DNA from: Paenarthrobacter nicotinovorans
GTDB taxonomy: Bacteria; Actinomycetota; Actinomycetes; Actinomycetales; Micrococcaceae
DNA length: 64,000 bases
Assembly: GCF_021919345.1 (NCBI RefSeq)
Contig: NZ_CP089293.1
Coordinates: 3,038,001-3,102,000, forward strand
Direction of reading: 5' to 3'
The notes beneath the pieces were generated by a model that saw nothing but the letters and a program-made list of their open reading frames with translations, was not told the DNA's origin and searched no databases. Every line of letters begins with the position of its first letter. The first letter of the stretch is position 1. The translations under genes were made by a program, and so were the position numbers. Of the stretch, positions 1 through 9,108 are shown piece after piece.

Positions 1-709
1 GCGACTGCTCCACGAAGACCACCAGGGCCACCGTAAGCAGGCCGATGGCAAGAACGACGAAGAAGGTTCCCGGGCCCTTGGTCTCCCAGATGGAGCCAAG
101 TGAGCGGGGGAAGCCGGCTGCGATGGAGGTGAAGATCAGCAGCGACATGCCGTTGCCAACGCCGCGCTCGGTGACGAGCTCGCCCATCCACATGATCAGG
201 CCCGTGCCCGCTGTCAGCGTGATGATGAGCAGAAGGGTGGTGATGATGCTCTCATCGGGGATGATCGGCAGGTTGCAGCCGGGCAGCAACTGACCCGAGC
301 GGGCCAAGGAGACCAGGGTTGTGGCGTTCAGCAGGCCCAGTGCGATGGTGAGGTACCGGGTGTACTGCGTCAGCTTGGACTGCCCCGATGAGCCCTCTTC
401 GTACAGCTGCTGGAACCGGGGAATAACCACCCGAAGCAACTGCACGATGATGCTCGCCGTGATGTAGGGCATGATGCCCAAGGCAAAGATCGAGACCTGC
501 AGCAACGCGCCGCCGCTGAACAAGTTCACCAGCTGGTAGATGCCCTGCGAGGTGTCACCGTTGTTCAAGCATTGCTGGACATTCTGGTAGTTCACACCAG
601 GCGAGGGGATGAAAGCTCCCAAGCGGAAGATTGTGATGATTCCCAGCGTGAACAACAACTTGCGTCGCAAATCAGGCGTCCGAAACGCCCGGCCGAATGC
701 GCTTAGCAA
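1..709 (-). CDS. secY: Protein translocase subunit SecY (3' part outside window)
   Basis: SecY is the channel of the Sec translocon in the cytoplasmic membrane, working with SecE (also in this window) and SecG. About 236 N-terminal residues of the usual ~435 are visible; the 3' end lies beyond the left edge. The translation shows the SecY N-terminus (AFGRAFRTPDLRRK), the plug region (GAFIPSPGVN) and several hydrophobic helices. I chose the TTG start at 709 because an AGGAGG box lies 4 bases upstream and the reading frame begins with the family's conserved start. It follows rplO, but a terminator and a new promoter lie between them, so it is probably transcribed on its own with downstream genes such as adk. 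Confidence 0.95.
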   Translation of the reverse strand, partial: MLSAFGRAFRTPDLRRKLLFTLGIITIFRLGAFIPSPGVNYQNVQQCLNNGDTSQGIYQLVNLFSGGALLQVSIFALGIMPYITASIIVQLLRVVIPRFQQLYEEGSSGQSKLTQYTRYLTIALGLLNATTLVSLARSGQLLPGCNLPIIPDESIITTLLLIITLTAGTGLIMWMGELVTERGVGNGMSLLIFTSIAAGFPRSLGSIWETKGPGTFFVVLAIGLLTVALVVFVEQS

Positions 710-768
710 GCGTCCTCCTGAGTAGAAAGTACAAGGATGTGGTCGGGCTCAATGAAACCCAACAACCG

Positions 769-796
769 AGTCTAACTGCTTGTGACGCCGTCGGAA
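769..796 (-). promoter_or_regulatory. Probable secY promoter
   Basis: On the minus strand a TAGACT -10 box (769-774) lies 16 bases from a TTCCGA -35-like box (791-796). The predicted start is about 55 bases upstream of the secY TTG codon. The same TAGACT box occurs before rpsL, tRNA-Trp and asd in this window. The boxes are seen; promoter activity is inferred. Confidence 0.55.
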
Positions 797-818
797 TAAT
801 CGAGAGTCCACAACCACC

Positions 819-863
819 AAAAAAATCCCGGTATCCGGGGCCGAAGCCCCGCATACCGGGATT
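819..863 (-). terminator. Rho-independent terminator after rplO
   Basis: A 17-bp stem with one mismatch (824-840 with 847-863, loop of 6) is followed on the minus strand by a run of seven T residues. It ends the spc transcript between rplO and secY. Confidence 0.85.
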
Positions 864-896
864 CTTTGTTACAGCGGGCTGATGCCCCACAAACCC

Positions 897-1379
897 TTAG
901 AGGGCGTTGGTGGATCCGCCTGCTGCGGCAATCTTTTCCGCAGCGCTGGAAGAGAATGCGTGCACGGTGACGTCAACCTTGACGGTGATGTCGCCGGTGC
1001 CGAGCACCTTTACGGGCTGGTTCTTGCGAACGGCACCCTTCTCTACCAGGGACTCAACGGTGACGGTGCCACCTTCCGGGAAGAGCTCGTTGAGCTTCTC
1101 CAGGTTTACAACCTGGAATTCAACCCGGAACGGGTTCTTGAAGCCGCGCAGCTTCGGCAGGCGCATGTGCAGCGGCAGCTGGCCGCCGGCAAAGCCAGCC
1201 TTTACCTGGTAGCGGGCCTTCGTACCCTTGGTACCGCGACCAGCGGTCTTACCCTTGGAGCCTTCACCACGACCAACACGGGTCTTGGCTGTCTTGGCAC
1301 CCGGGGCGGGACGCAGGTGGTGGACCTTCAGAGTGTTCTGCTTCTCAGCAGCCTCTGCGGCGGTCTTGTTCTCTGCCAT
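897..1379 (-). CDS. rplO: 50S ribosomal protein L15 (uL15)
   Basis: 160-residue uL15, a late-assembling protein of the large subunit that contacts 23S rRNA. The Gly/Lys/Arg-rich N-terminal segment ([18 protein letters not shown]) and the region FEGGQ-like [16 protein letters not shown] identify it. Its ATG overlaps the rpmD stop codon by one base (TAATG), so it is translationally coupled as the last gene of the spc operon. A strong terminator follows directly. Confidence 0.98.
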   Translation of the reverse strand: MAENKTAAEAAEKQNTLKVHHLRPAPGAKTAKTRVGRGEGSKGKTAGRGTKGTKARYQVKAGFAGGQLPLHMRLPKLRGFKNPFRVEFQVVNLEKLNELFPEGGTVTVESLVEKGAVRKNQPVKVLGTGDITVKVDVTVHAFSSSAAEKIAAAGGSTNAL

Positions 1380-1585
1380 TACTTCGCCTCCTCTACATTC
1401 ACGAGGTGCGGAACCGTGTTCAGCATGCCAACGGTCACGGCGTCAGCGGTACGGACAACGGTGTGTCCGATGCGCTTCAGGCCGAGGGACCGAAGGGTGG
1501 CGATCTGGTTCTGCTTGGCGCCGATGACGCCCTTGATCTGGGTGATCTCCAACTTGGCGTCGGAGGGAGTCAGGTTCTTAGCCAT
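1379..1585 (-). CDS. rpmD: 50S ribosomal protein L30 (uL30)
   Basis: 68-residue uL30. The open frame continues upstream, but the start [16 protein letters not shown] at 1585 fits the family length (about 60 residues) and lies two bases after the rpsE stop. The core [23 protein letters not shown] is the typical uL30 beta-alpha fold. It overlaps rplO by one base. Confidence 0.97.
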   Translation of the reverse strand: MAKNLTPSDAKLEITQIKGVIGAKQNQIATLRSLGLKRIGHTVVRTADAVTVGMLNTVPHLVNVEEAK

Positions 1586-1587
1586 GA

Positions 1588-2292
1588 CTAAACACCTGCC
1601 TTCTGGTTCTGGAGCGCGCGCACCAGAGCAGCAGGAGCAACCTCGTCCAGCGGCAGGCCACGGCGGGCAGCCACGGAAGCGGGCTCTTCGAGCTGCTTCA
1701 GAGCGGCAACGGTCGCGTGAACGATGTTGATCGCGTTGGAAGAACCGAGCGACTTGGAGAGGATGTCGTGGATACCCACGCACTCCAATACCGCGCGGAC
1801 CGGACCACCGGCGATAACACCGGTACCGGCGGAAGCCGGACGCAGCAGGACAACGCCTGCAGCAGCCTCACCCTGCACACGGTGCGGGATGGTGTTGCCA
1901 ACGCGGGGAACGCGGAAGAAGGACTTCTTGGCCTCTTCTACGCCCTTTGCGATAGCAGCGGGAACTTCCTTGGCCTTGCCGTAGCCAACGCCGACCATGC
2001 CGTTGCCGTCACCGACGACGACGAGTGCGGTGAAGCTGAAGCGACGACCACCCTTGACGACCTTGGCAACGCGGTTGATGGTGACAACGCGCTCTACGAA
2101 CTGGCTCTTCTCGGCTTCACGACCGCCGTCGCGGCCACCACGGCCACCACGGTCGCCGCGGCCCTGGCCACGGTCGCCACGCTCGCCGCGACGTCCGCCG
2201 CGGCGGTCATCGGTAGCGGGTGCGGTCTCAGTTGCTTCAGCAGCTACAGCTTCAGTCACCTGAATGTCCTTTTCGTTATTTTCAACGGTCAC
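1588..2292 (-). CDS. rpsE: 30S ribosomal protein S5 (uS5)
   Basis: 234-residue uS5, a small-subunit protein involved in decoding fidelity and the binding target of spectinomycin. The conserved core begins near residue 63 ([17 protein letters not shown]) and includes the loop [20 protein letters not shown]. Residues 30-58 form an Arg/Gly-rich stretch ([20 protein letters not shown]), making the N-terminus longer than in most bacteria. The GTG start overlaps the rplR stop by four bases (GTGA). Confidence 0.98.
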   Translation of the reverse strand: MTVENNEKDIQVTEAVAAEATETAPATDDRRGGRRGERGDRGQGRGDRGGRGGRDGGREAEKSQFVERVVTINRVAKVVKGGRRFSFTALVVVGDGNGMVGVGYGKAKEVPAAIAKGVEEAKKSFFRVPRVGNTIPHRVQGEAAAGVVLLRPASAGTGVIAGGPVRAVLECVGIHDILSKSLGSSNAINIVHATVAALKQLEEPASVAARRGLPLDEVAPAALVRALQNQKAGV

Positions 2293-2672
2293 AGTGCCAG
2301 CCCACCTTCGCGAGCACCGTCAGCGACGGCGGCGATGCGGCCGTGGTACTTGTTACCGCCACGGTCGAAGACAACAGCTTCGACGCCTGCAGCCTTTGCA
2401 CGCTTGGCAACGAGCTCGCCGACGCGCTTGGCCTTGGCAGTCTTGTCTCCGTCAAGTGCACGAAGGTCAGCTTCCAGAGTGGAAGCGTAAGCCACGGTTA
2501 CACCCTTGCTGTCATCGACAACCTGGACGAACATGTGGCGTGCCGAACGGTTGACGACCAGACGAGGACGTGCAGCCGTACCGGTGATGCGCTTGCGGAT
2601 ACGAAGCTGGCGACGGTTGCGTGCAGCCGACTTGCTCTTGTTCGTACGCTTCTTGTTAATTGCGATGGCCAT
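2289..2672 (-). CDS. rplR: 50S ribosomal protein L18 (uL18)
   Basis: 127-residue uL18, which binds 5S rRNA together with L5 and helps form the central protuberance. The basic N-terminus ([21 protein letters not shown]) and the family segment [20 protein letters not shown], plus the C-terminal [24 protein letters not shown], are diagnostic. The stop overlaps the start of rpsE. Confidence 0.98.
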   Translation of the reverse strand: MAIAINKKRTNKSKSAARNRRQLRIRKRITGTAARPRLVVNRSARHMFVQVVDDSKGVTVAYASTLEADLRALDGDKTAKAKRVGELVAKRAKAAGVEAVVFDRGGNKYHGRIAAVADGAREGGLAL

Positions 2673-2675
2673 GGT

Positions 2676-3212
2676 TTACTTACCAGCCTTTCCGACCTTG
2701 CGGCGGATGACTTCGCCGGCGTAACGGACACCCTTGCCCTTGTAGGGGTCGGGCTTGCGCAGCTTGCGAATGTTGGCAGCAACCTCGCCGACCTGCTGCT
2801 TGTTGATACCCGCAACAGAGAGCTTGGTCGGACCCTCTACTACGAAGGTGATGCCTTCGGGTGCAGAGACGTTAACCGGGTGGCTGTAGCCCAGAGCGAA
2901 CTCCAGGTCAGAACCCTTTGCCTGAACGCGGTAACCGGTACCAACGATTTCAAGCTTCTTCTCGTAGCCCTCGGTAACGCCCTGGATCATGTTGGCGATC
3001 AGGGTGCGGGTCAGGCCGTGCAGCGAACGCGAGTTGCGCTCGTCGTTCGGGCGGGTGACCGTGAGAGTGTTCTCTTCCAGGGAGACCTCGATCGGGCTGG
3101 CCACAGTGTGGCTCAGCTCGCCTTTGGAACCCTTGACGCTGATGACGGAGCCATCGAGCTTGACCTCAACTCCGGCAGGAACGGTGATGGGGAGACGTCC
3201 AATACGTGACAT
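2676..3212 (-). CDS. rplF: 50S ribosomal protein L6 (uL6)
   Basis: 178-residue uL6, which sits near the sarcin-ricin loop of 23S rRNA. The start [17 protein letters not shown] and the C-terminal signature [19 protein letters not shown] are the standard uL6 motifs, and the length is normal. It lies 18 bases after rpsH and 3 bases before rplR in the spc operon. Confidence 0.98.
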   Translation of the reverse strand: MSRIGRLPITVPAGVEVKLDGSVISVKGSKGELSHTVASPIEVSLEENTLTVTRPNDERNSRSLHGLTRTLIANMIQGVTEGYEKKLEIVGTGYRVQAKGSDLEFALGYSHPVNVSAPEGITFVVEGPTKLSVAGINKQQVGEVAANIRKLRKPDPYKGKGVRYAGEVIRRKVGKAGK

Positions 3213-3230
3213 TATTCTCTTCCTTTCCCG

Positions 3231-3629
3231 TTACCAGACGTACGCGAGGACTTCGCCGCCCACGCCCTTCTTGCCGGCCTGCTTGTCAGTCAGGAGGCCG
3301 GAAGAGGTGGACAGGATTGCGATACCCAGGCCACCCAGCACGTGAGGCAGGTTGGTGGACTTCGCGTAAACGCGGAGACCCGGCTTGGAGATGCGGCGGA
3401 CGCCAGCGATGGAACGCTCGCGGTTCGGACCGAACTTCAGGTCGATGGTCAGCTTCTTGCCAACCTCGGCGTCCTCTTCCTTCCAGCCGGCAATGTAGCC
3501 TTCAGCCTTCAGGATGTCGGCAACGCGTGCCTTCAGTTTGCTATACGGCATGGACACGGTGTCGTGGTATGCCGAGTTTGCATTGCGCAGACGCGTGAGC
3601 ATGTCTGCGACAGGATCTGTCATAGTCAT
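3231..3629 (-). CDS. rpsH: 30S ribosomal protein S8 (uS8)
   Basis: 132-residue uS8, a primary 16S rRNA binder and, in E. coli, the translational repressor of the spc operon. [20 protein letters not shown] at the N-terminus and [21 protein letters not shown] in the C-terminal half are typical. The 78-base gap to rplE is where many bacteria carry rpsN; no such gene is present here. Confidence 0.98.
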   Translation of the reverse strand: MTMTDPVADMLTRLRNANSAYHDTVSMPYSKLKARVADILKAEGYIAGWKEEDAEVGKKLTIDLKFGPNRERSIAGVRRISKPGLRVYAKSTNLPHVLGGLGIAILSTSSGLLTDKQAGKKGVGGEVLAYVW

Positions 3630-3707
3630 TTGGGCTATAGCCCTTCCTCGTACCGGTTTCCGCTGCGCTTGCCCTTACGAGCCTGCGCGGTCGGACCTGT
3701 CACGTAG

Positions 3708-4295
3708 TTAGTTTTCGGTCTTGAACGGGAAACCAAGCGCCTTGAGCAGCGCGCGGCCTTCGTCGTCGGTCTTGGCGGTGGTGACAACCGTGATGTCCAT
3801 GCCGCGTACGCGGTCGATGGAGTCCTGGTCGATTTCGTGGAACATAACCTGCTCGGTCAGACCGAAGGTGTAGTTGCCGTTACCGTCGAACTGCTTGCCG
3901 TTGAGGCCGCGGAAGTCACGGATACGCGGCAGAGCCAGCGAAACCAGACGATCCACGAATTCCCACATGCGGTCTCCACGCAGAGTTGCGTGTGCACCGA
4001 TCGGCATGCCTTCGCGCAGCTTGAACTGTGCGATCGACTTGCGGGCCTTGGTTACCTGCGGCTTCTGGCCGGTGATGAGGGTGAGGTCGCGGACAGCGCC
4101 GTCGATCAGCTTGGAGTCCTTGGCGGCATCTCCAACACCCATGTTCACAACAACCTTCACCAGGCGGGGAACCTGGTTCACGTTCGCGTAGTTGAATTCG
4201 TCCTGCAGCGACTTCTTGATGGTCTCTGCGTACTTCGTCTTCAGACGCGGAACGATCTTGTTTGCGACAGTGGTCTCAGACAGTGTTTCACTCAT
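3708..4295 (-). CDS. rplE: 50S ribosomal protein L5 (uL5)
   Basis: 195-residue uL5, which binds 5S rRNA and contacts the P-site tRNA. The segments [20 protein letters not shown] and [20 protein letters not shown] are hallmark uL5 sequences. The start codon overlaps the rplX stop by one base (TGATG). The first ~18 residues are an actinobacterial extension. Confidence 0.98.
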   Translation of the reverse strand: MSETLSETTVANKIVPRLKTKYAETIKKSLQDEFNYANVNQVPRLVKVVVNMGVGDAAKDSKLIDGAVRDLTLITGQKPQVTKARKSIAQFKLREGMPIGAHATLRGDRMWEFVDRLVSLALPRIRDFRGLNGKQFDGNGNYTFGLTEQVMFHEIDQDSIDRVRGMDITVVTTAKTDDEGRALLKALGFPFKTEN

Positions 4296-4654
4296 CAGAT
4301 GTCCTTCCCGGTGGCCTTGGACACGCGGATACGGACGGTCTTGGTAGCGCCATCCTTCTCAACGGTGTCGAGACGGAAACCAACACGGGTCGGCTTCTTG
4401 GTCGACGGGTCAACCAGAGCAACGTTGGAAACGTGGATCGGGGCCTCAACGACCTCGATGCCACCGGTCTTGGTGCCGCGCTGCGACTGACCGACCTTGG
4501 TGTGCTTGGTGACGCGGTTGATTCCCTCTACCAGCACGCGGTTGGTGGCCGGGAATACGCGCAGGACCTTGCCCTGCTTGCCGCGGTCGCCGCCGCGTTC
4601 CTGCTTGGCGCCGGTGATGACCTGAACGAGGTCACCCTTCTTGATCTTAGCCAT
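4295..4654 (-). CDS. rplX: 50S ribosomal protein L24 (uL24)
   Basis: 119-residue uL24, an assembly initiator of the large subunit. It starts [18 protein letters not shown] with a KOW motif near residues 4-35 ([20 protein letters not shown]). It is three bases after rplN and overlaps rplE by one base. Confidence 0.97.
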   Translation of the reverse strand: MAKIKKGDLVQVITGAKQERGGDRGKQGKVLRVFPATNRVLVEGINRVTKHTKVGQSQRGTKTGGIEVVEAPIHVSNVALVDPSTKKPTRVGFRLDTVEKDGATKTVRIRVSKATGKDI

Positions 4655-4657
4655 GGA

Positions 4658-5026
4658 CTAAAGCACCTCCGGGGCCAGCGAAACGATCTTCATGAACTTC
4701 TTGTCGCGAAGTTCACGACCAACCGGGCCGAAGATACGGGTACCGCGGGGGTCACCGTCGTTCTTCAGGATCACAGCTGCGTTTTCGTCAAACTTGATGT
4801 AGGAACCATCCGCACGGCGGCGTTCCTTCTTGGTACGAACGATGACAGCCTTGACGACGTCACCCTTCTTTACGTTGCCGCCAGGGATAGCGTCCTTGAC
4901 GGTGGCGACGATGACGTCGCCGATGCCTGCGTAGCGACGACCGGATCCACCGAGAACGCGAATGGTAAGGATTTCCTTAGCACCCGTGTTGTCGGCGACC
5001 TTGAGTCGCGACTCCTGCTGAATCAA
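4658..5026 (-). CDS. rplN: 50S ribosomal protein L14 (uL14)
   Basis: 122-residue uL14, which forms part of intersubunit bridge B8. The sequence [20 protein letters not shown] and the region [20 protein letters not shown] are diagnostic. It is the first gene of the spc operon here: a 353-base gap with a terminator for rpsQ and a candidate promoter separates it from the S10 genes. Confidence 0.98.
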   Translation of the reverse strand: MIQQESRLKVADNTGAKEILTIRVLGGSGRRYAGIGDVIVATVKDAIPGGNVKKGDVVKAVIVRTKKERRRADGSYIKFDENAAVILKNDGDPRGTRIFGPVGRELRDKKFMKIVSLAPEVL

Positions 5027-5293
5027 TTTCTACTCCTTGCGTCGCGCCGGTTCTCAGACCGAAATCATGCATACGGAATGAGCCTTGCGGAACGGTTGAT
5101 CGGGGTGTCTCTTGACCTGCCTGGATTTTGCCAGAACAGGCCTAAACGCCCGTGCCACAAGCATCAGCTTCCCTTGCAGAAAACTCTGCGCGGGGCAGTA
5201 TGCAGCGGCACGATTGTTTACGAGGTAGTGGACGACGCACAAGTGGCGCCATACAAACTCAATATCCTAGCACGTTCAGGGCCAGTAACCGAA
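5027..5293 (-). promoter_or_regulatory. Candidate spc-operon promoter and long leader
   Basis: This part of the 353-base gap between rplN and rpsQ has no convincing gene. On the minus strand a TAGGAT -10 box (5263-5268, context GTGCTAGGAT) lies 19 bases from a weak TTCGGT (5288-5293). The implied rplN leader is about 230 nt. A 62-codon open frame inside it has no homology I recognise and is not called. Confidence 0.4.
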
Positions 5294-5307
5294 CCGGCCG
5301 GGAAAGC

Positions 5308-5345
5308 GGAAAGGCCCGCATTCCATAGGGAATGCGGACCTTTCC
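5308..5345 (-). terminator. Hairpin after rpsQ (end of S10 operon)
   Basis: A 17-bp stem with one U-G pair (5308-5324 with 5329-5345) and a 4-base loop follows rpsQ by 34 bases. It is not followed by a clean U run, only a short pyrimidine stretch, so termination may be partial. Confidence 0.65.
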
Positions 5346-5379
5346 AGTGAATCTCTGCCAGGCGTGCCCGGCGTCGGAT

Positions 5380-5676
5380 TTACTTGGCCTTTTCGAGGAT
5401 CTCCACCAGACGCCACCGCTTGGTAGCGGACAGCGGGCGGGTCTCAGAGATGAGAACGAGGTCGCCGATGCCGGCGGTGTTCTCTTCGTCGTGAGCCTTG
5501 ATCTTCGAGGTGCGGCGAATAACCTTGCCGTACAGAGCGTGCTTTACGCGGTCTTCAACCTGAACAACGATGGTCTTTTCCATCTTGTCAGAGACAACGT
5601 AGCCGCGACGCGTCTTACGGTAACCGCGCTGTTCAGCGCTGGCTGCTGCTTCCGTCACAGTTTCCTTCTCGCTCAC
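5380..5676 (-). CDS. rpsQ: 30S ribosomal protein S17 (uS17)
   Basis: 98-residue uS17, an early 16S rRNA binder with an OB fold. The motif [20 protein letters not shown] followed by [21 protein letters not shown] identifies it. The GTG start overlaps the rpmC stop by four bases. It is the last gene of the S10 block and is followed by a hairpin. Confidence 0.97.
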   Translation of the reverse strand: MSEKETVTEAAASAEQRGYRKTRRGYVVSDKMEKTIVVQVEDRVKHALYGKVIRRTSKIKAHDEENTAGIGDLVLISETRPLSATKRWRLVEILEKAK

Positions 5677-5993
5677 TTGGCGTCCTCTCCAGCTTCAACC
5701 TCGGCCTTTTCAGCCTTGGCAGCCTTCTTGGACTTCTTTTCTTCCTTGGCTTCCACAACCGGTGCGGCAACCTCGGCACGAATGCCCAGCTCGCGCTCAC
5801 GGAGAACGGTGTAGATGCGTGCGATGTCCTTCTTTACCGCGCGCAGGCGACCGTGGTTCTCCAGCTGTCCGGTGGCGGACTGGAAACGCAGGTTGAACAG
5901 CTCTTCCTTGGACTTGCGGAGTTCTTCAACGAGACGCTCGTTGTCGAAACCGTCCAGCTGTGCGGGTGCGAGATCCTTCGACCCTACTGCCAT
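5673..5993 (-). CDS. rpmC: 50S ribosomal protein L29 (uL29), long C-terminal tail
   Basis: 106-residue uL29, which lies near the peptide exit tunnel where trigger factor and SRP dock. The conserved part ([20 protein letters not shown], then [20 protein letters not shown]) ends near residue 76. The rest is a Lys/Glu/Ala-rich tail ([20 protein letters not shown]), so the protein is about 30 residues longer than the usual 65-75. Confidence 0.96.
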   Translation of the reverse strand: MAVGSKDLAPAQLDGFDNERLVEELRKSKEELFNLRFQSATGQLENHGRLRAVKKDIARIYTVLRERELGIRAEVAAPVVEAKEEKKSKKAAKAEKAEVEAGEDAK

Positions 5994-5995
5994 TT

Positions 5996-6412
5996 CTATT
6001 CACCACCTTCGCGACGCACAATGCGTGCCTTCAACGGCAGCTTGTGGATTGCCAGGCGCAGGGCCTCGCGAGCTACCTCTTCATTGACACCGGAGAGTTC
6101 GAAGAGAACCCGGCCCGGCTTGACGTTTGCGACCCACCATTCCGGAGAACCCTTACCGGAACCCATACGGGTTTCAGCAGGCTTCTTCGTCAGCGGACGG
6201 TCCGGGTAGATGTTGATCCAGACCTTGCCGCCACGCTTGATGTGGCGGGTCATCGCGATACGAGCGGACTCGATCTGACGGTTGGTTACGTATGCCGGGC
6301 TCAGGGCCTGGATACCGTACTCACCGAAGCTGACCTTGGTGCCGCCCGTAGCAGCGCCGGAACGACCCGGGTGGTGCTGCTTACGGTGCTTGACTCGACG
6401 TGGGATAAGCAT
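5996..6412 (-). CDS. rplP: 50S ribosomal protein L16 (uL16)
   Basis: 138-residue uL16, which helps position the A-site tRNA acceptor arm. [20 protein letters not shown] and the region [20 protein letters not shown] are signature sequences. The ATG directly abuts the rpsC stop (TAAATG). Confidence 0.98.
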   Translation of the reverse strand: MLIPRRVKHRKQHHPGRSGAATGGTKVSFGEYGIQALSPAYVTNRQIESARIAMTRHIKRGGKVWINIYPDRPLTKKPAETRMGSGKGSPEWWVANVKPGRVLFELSGVNEEVAREALRLAIHKLPLKARIVRREGGE

Positions 6413-7234
6413 TTAAGCCTGTCCTCCTTCTGCTGCGGGGGCAGCAGCTTCAGCGGCCGGTGCTTCAACGGCAGCAGGTGCTGCCTCAGCTGCCGGACGG
6501 TCGTTACGACGACGGCGGTCGCCACCCGGGCGGCCCGGGCGGTCTCCTGCACGGCCACGGGACGGAGCAGCAGCTGCCTGCTGAGCCAGTTCCTTGGCGG
6601 TTACGTCACCCTTGTAGATCCAAACCTTCACACCGATGCGGCCGAAGGTGGTCTTGGCTTCGTAGAAGCCGTAGTCGATGTTCGCGCGGAGGGTGTGCAG
6701 GGGCACACGGCCTTCGCGGTAGAACTCCGAGCGGGACATTTCTGCGCCACCCAGACGACCCGAGCAAGCAACACGGATGCCCTTGGCACCCGCACGCTGT
6801 GCGGACTGCATTGCCTTCTTCATCGCACGGCGGAAAGCCACGCGGGAAGTCAGCTGCTCAGCGATGCCCTGGGCAACAAGCTGTGCTTCCATCTCGGGGT
6901 TCTTGACCTCGAGGATGTTCAGCTGGACCTGCTTGCCGGTGAGCTTTTCGAGCTCGCCGCGGATGCGGTCTGCTTCGGCGCCGCGGCGACCGATGACGAT
7001 GCCCGGGCGTGCCGTGTGGATATCCACGCGGACACGGTCACGGGTGCGCTCGATCTCGACCTTGGCGATGCCGGCGCGCTCCATGCCGGTGGACATGAGC
7101 TGACGGATCTTGATGTCCTCGCGGACGAAGTCCTTGTAGCGCTGTCCGGGCTTGGTGCTGTCAGCGAACCAGTGCGAAACGTGGTCGGTGGTGATGCCGA
7201 GTCGGAACCCGTGCGGGTTTACTTTCTGTCCCAC
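6413..7234 (-). CDS. rpsC: 30S ribosomal protein S3 (uS3)
   Basis: 273-residue uS3, at the mRNA entry channel. It begins [14 protein letters not shown] (GTG start) and carries a type-2 KH domain around residues 40-110 with the GxxG loop IGRRG. The C-terminal ~50 residues are a low-complexity Ala/Pro/Arg tail typical of actinobacteria. The start codon abuts the rplV stop (TAAGTG). Confidence 0.98.
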   Translation of the reverse strand: MGQKVNPHGFRLGITTDHVSHWFADSTKPGQRYKDFVREDIKIRQLMSTGMERAGIAKVEIERTRDRVRVDIHTARPGIVIGRRGAEADRIRGELEKLTGKQVQLNILEVKNPEMEAQLVAQGIAEQLTSRVAFRRAMKKAMQSAQRAGAKGIRVACSGRLGGAEMSRSEFYREGRVPLHTLRANIDYGFYEAKTTFGRIGVKVWIYKGDVTAKELAQQAAAAPSRGRAGDRPGRPGGDRRRRNDRPAAEAAPAAVEAPAAEAAAPAAEGGQA

Positions 7235-7600
7235 TTAGCGAGCCTCCTCTTTCTCGGGGGTTGCCACGACCAACGTGATGTGGCTGGTCCGCTTCCTGAT
7301 GCGGTAGGCGCGGCCTTGGGCACGCGGCTGGAACCGCTTCATGGTCGGGCCTTCATCAACGAATGCTTCGCTGATGAACAGGTCGCTGTCGTCGAATGCA
7401 ACGCCGTCACGGTCCGCGAGGACACGTGCGTTGGCCATTGCCGACTGAAGTACCTTGAATACCGGCTCCGAAGCTGCCTGGGGGGCAAACTTCAGAATTG
7501 CCAGAGCCTCATTCGCTTGCTTACCACGAACAAGGTTGACGACGCGCCGGGCCTTCATAGGCGTTACGCGGATGTGACGCGCAATAGCCTTGGCTTCCAT
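7235..7600 (-). CDS. rplV: 50S ribosomal protein L22 (uL22)
   Basis: 121-residue uL22, whose long hairpin lines the exit tunnel near the macrolide site. The sequence [20 protein letters not shown] at the start and [20 protein letters not shown] in the C-terminal hairpin are diagnostic. No hairpin deletion or insertion of the kind linked to macrolide resistance is apparent. Confidence 0.98.
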   Translation of the reverse strand: MEAKAIARHIRVTPMKARRVVNLVRGKQANEALAILKFAPQAASEPVFKVLQSAMANARVLADRDGVAFDDSDLFISEAFVDEGPTMKRFQPRAQGRAYRIRKRTSHITLVVATPEKEEAR

Positions 7601-7639
7601 TGCTTTCCTTCTCTCGTCTAAGACGTAAAGTCAGGCGCC

Positions 7640-7921
7640 TTAGCGGCGCTTGCCCTTACGGTCGTCCTTAACATGGCCGCGGAATGTCCGCGTGGGAGCG
7701 AATTCGCCGAGCTTGTGCCCGACCATCGACTCTGTGACAAACACCGGGATGTGCTTGCGTCCGTCGTGTACGGCGATCGTGTGCCCGAGCATGTCGGGGA
7801 TGATCATCGAACGACGGGACCAGGTCTTGATGACGTTCTTGGTGCCCTTATCGTTTTCCCGTGCGACCTTCACAAAGAGGTGCTGGTCAACGAAAGGACC
7901 TTTTTTCAGGCTGCGTGGCAT
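7640..7921 (-). CDS. rpsS: 30S ribosomal protein S19 (uS19)
   Basis: 93-residue uS19 of the small-subunit head, paired with S13. [19 protein letters not shown] and the C-terminal [20 protein letters not shown] are standard. It lies 12 bases after rplB and 39 bases before rplV. Confidence 0.98.
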   Translation of the reverse strand: MPRSLKKGPFVDQHLFVKVARENDKGTKNVIKTWSRRSMIIPDMLGHTIAVHDGRKHIPVFVTESMVGHKLGEFAPTRTFRGHVKDDRKGKRR

Positions 7922-7933
7922 GTGTCCAGGCTC

Positions 7934-8773
7934 CTATCGCTTGTTCTTGCCAGTACGGCGGCGACGAACAATAAGCTTGTCGCTCTCTTTGTTCGGACGG
8001 CGGGTACGGCCCTCAGGCTTGCCGTTCGGGTTAACCGGGTGACGTCCACCGGAAGTCTTACCTTCACCACCACCGTGCGGGTGGTCAACCGGGTTCATGG
8101 CTACACCACGGACGGTCGGGCGAACGCCCTTCCAGCGCATGCGGCCGGCCTTGCCCCAGTTGATGTTCGACTGCTCGGCGTTGCCGACCTCGCCGACGGT
8201 TGCGCGGCAGCGCACGTCAACGTTGCGGATTTCACCGGAGGGCAGACGCAGCTGGGCGAAACGGCCTTCCTTGGCAACGAGCTGTACCGAAGCACCTGCG
8301 GAACGTGCCATCTTGGCGCCGCCACCCGGACGCAGTTCAACTGCGTGGATTACGGTACCAACCGGGATGTTGCGCAGCGGCAGGTTGTTGCCCGGCTTGA
8401 TGTCAGCGTCGGGGCCAGCCTCGACGAAGTCACCCTGGGACAGCTTGTTGGGGGCGATGATGTAACGCTTGGTGCCATCAACGTAGTGCAGGAGTGCGAT
8501 GCGAGCCGTGCGGTTCGGGTCGTACTCGATTTCGGCAACGCGGGCGTTGATGCCGTCCTTGTCGTGACGACGGAAGTCGATCAGACGGTACTGGCGCTTG
8601 TGCCCACCACCCTTGTGACGGGTGGTGATCTTACCGGAGTTGTTACGGCCGCCGGTCTTGTGCAGCGGACGCAGCAACGACTTTTCCGGAGTCGATCGCG
8701 TGATTTCAGCAAAGTCGGCTACGCTCGAGCCGCGACGGCCCGGGGTAGTCGGCTTGTATTTACGGATTCCCAT
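7934..8773 (-). CDS. rplB: 50S ribosomal protein L2 (uL2)
   Basis: 279-residue uL2, needed for subunit joining and for the peptidyl-transferase centre. The near-universal motif [20 protein letters not shown] holds the conserved histidine that approaches the active site. The N-terminal segment [20 protein letters not shown] is typical for actinobacteria. Confidence 0.99.
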   Translation of the reverse strand: MGIRKYKPTTPGRRGSSVADFAEITRSTPEKSLLRPLHKTGGRNNSGKITTRHKGGGHKRQYRLIDFRRHDKDGINARVAEIEYDPNRTARIALLHYVDGTKRYIIAPNKLSQGDFVEAGPDADIKPGNNLPLRNIPVGTVIHAVELRPGGGAKMARSAGASVQLVAKEGRFAQLRLPSGEIRNVDVRCRATVGEVGNAEQSNINWGKAGRMRWKGVRPTVRGVAMNPVDHPHGGGEGKTSGGRHPVNPNGKPEGRTRRPNKESDKLIVRRRRTGKNKR

Positions 8774-8802
8774 AATTTATTTCCTCGTTAAAGTGGTCTC
8801 CG

Positions 8803-9108
8803 CTACGCGAGCGGACCGCCGAAGATGTCGATTGTGCCTTCTTTGAGGGTGACAATCGCACGCTTGGTGCTCTTGCGCTGTCCCCAGCCGAATTTGGTGC
8901 GCTTGCGCTTACCGGCACGGTTGATGGTGTTGATCGAGTCAACTTTGACCGAGAAGATCTTCTCTACGGCCAGCTTGATCTCGGTCTTGTTCGAGCGAGG
9001 GTCCACCAGGAAGGTGTACTTGCCTTCGTCGATCAGACCGTAGCTCTTTTCCGAAACGACGGGTGCAAGCACGACGTCGCGCGGATCCTTGATGGTGGTT
9101 ACGCTCAC
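8803..9108 (-). CDS. rplW: 50S ribosomal protein L23 (uL23)
   Basis: 101-residue uL23, a docking site for trigger factor and SRP at the exit tunnel. [20 protein letters not shown] and [20 protein letters not shown] match the family. The GTG start overlaps the rplD stop by four bases (GTGA). Confidence 0.97.
   Translation of the reverse strand: MSVTTIKDPRDVVLAPVVSEKSYGLIDEGKYTFLVDPRSNKTEIKLAVEKIFSVKVDSINTINRAGKRKRTKFGWGQRKSTKRAIVTLKEGTIDIFGGPLA

Noticed and set aside
672..890. 72-codon frame overlapping the secY start and the rplO terminator
   Set aside because: It crosses the terminator hairpin and conflicts with the secY start.
5054..5242. 62-codon open frame in the rplN leader
   Set aside because: No homology that I recognise and no ribosome-binding site; more likely leader RNA.
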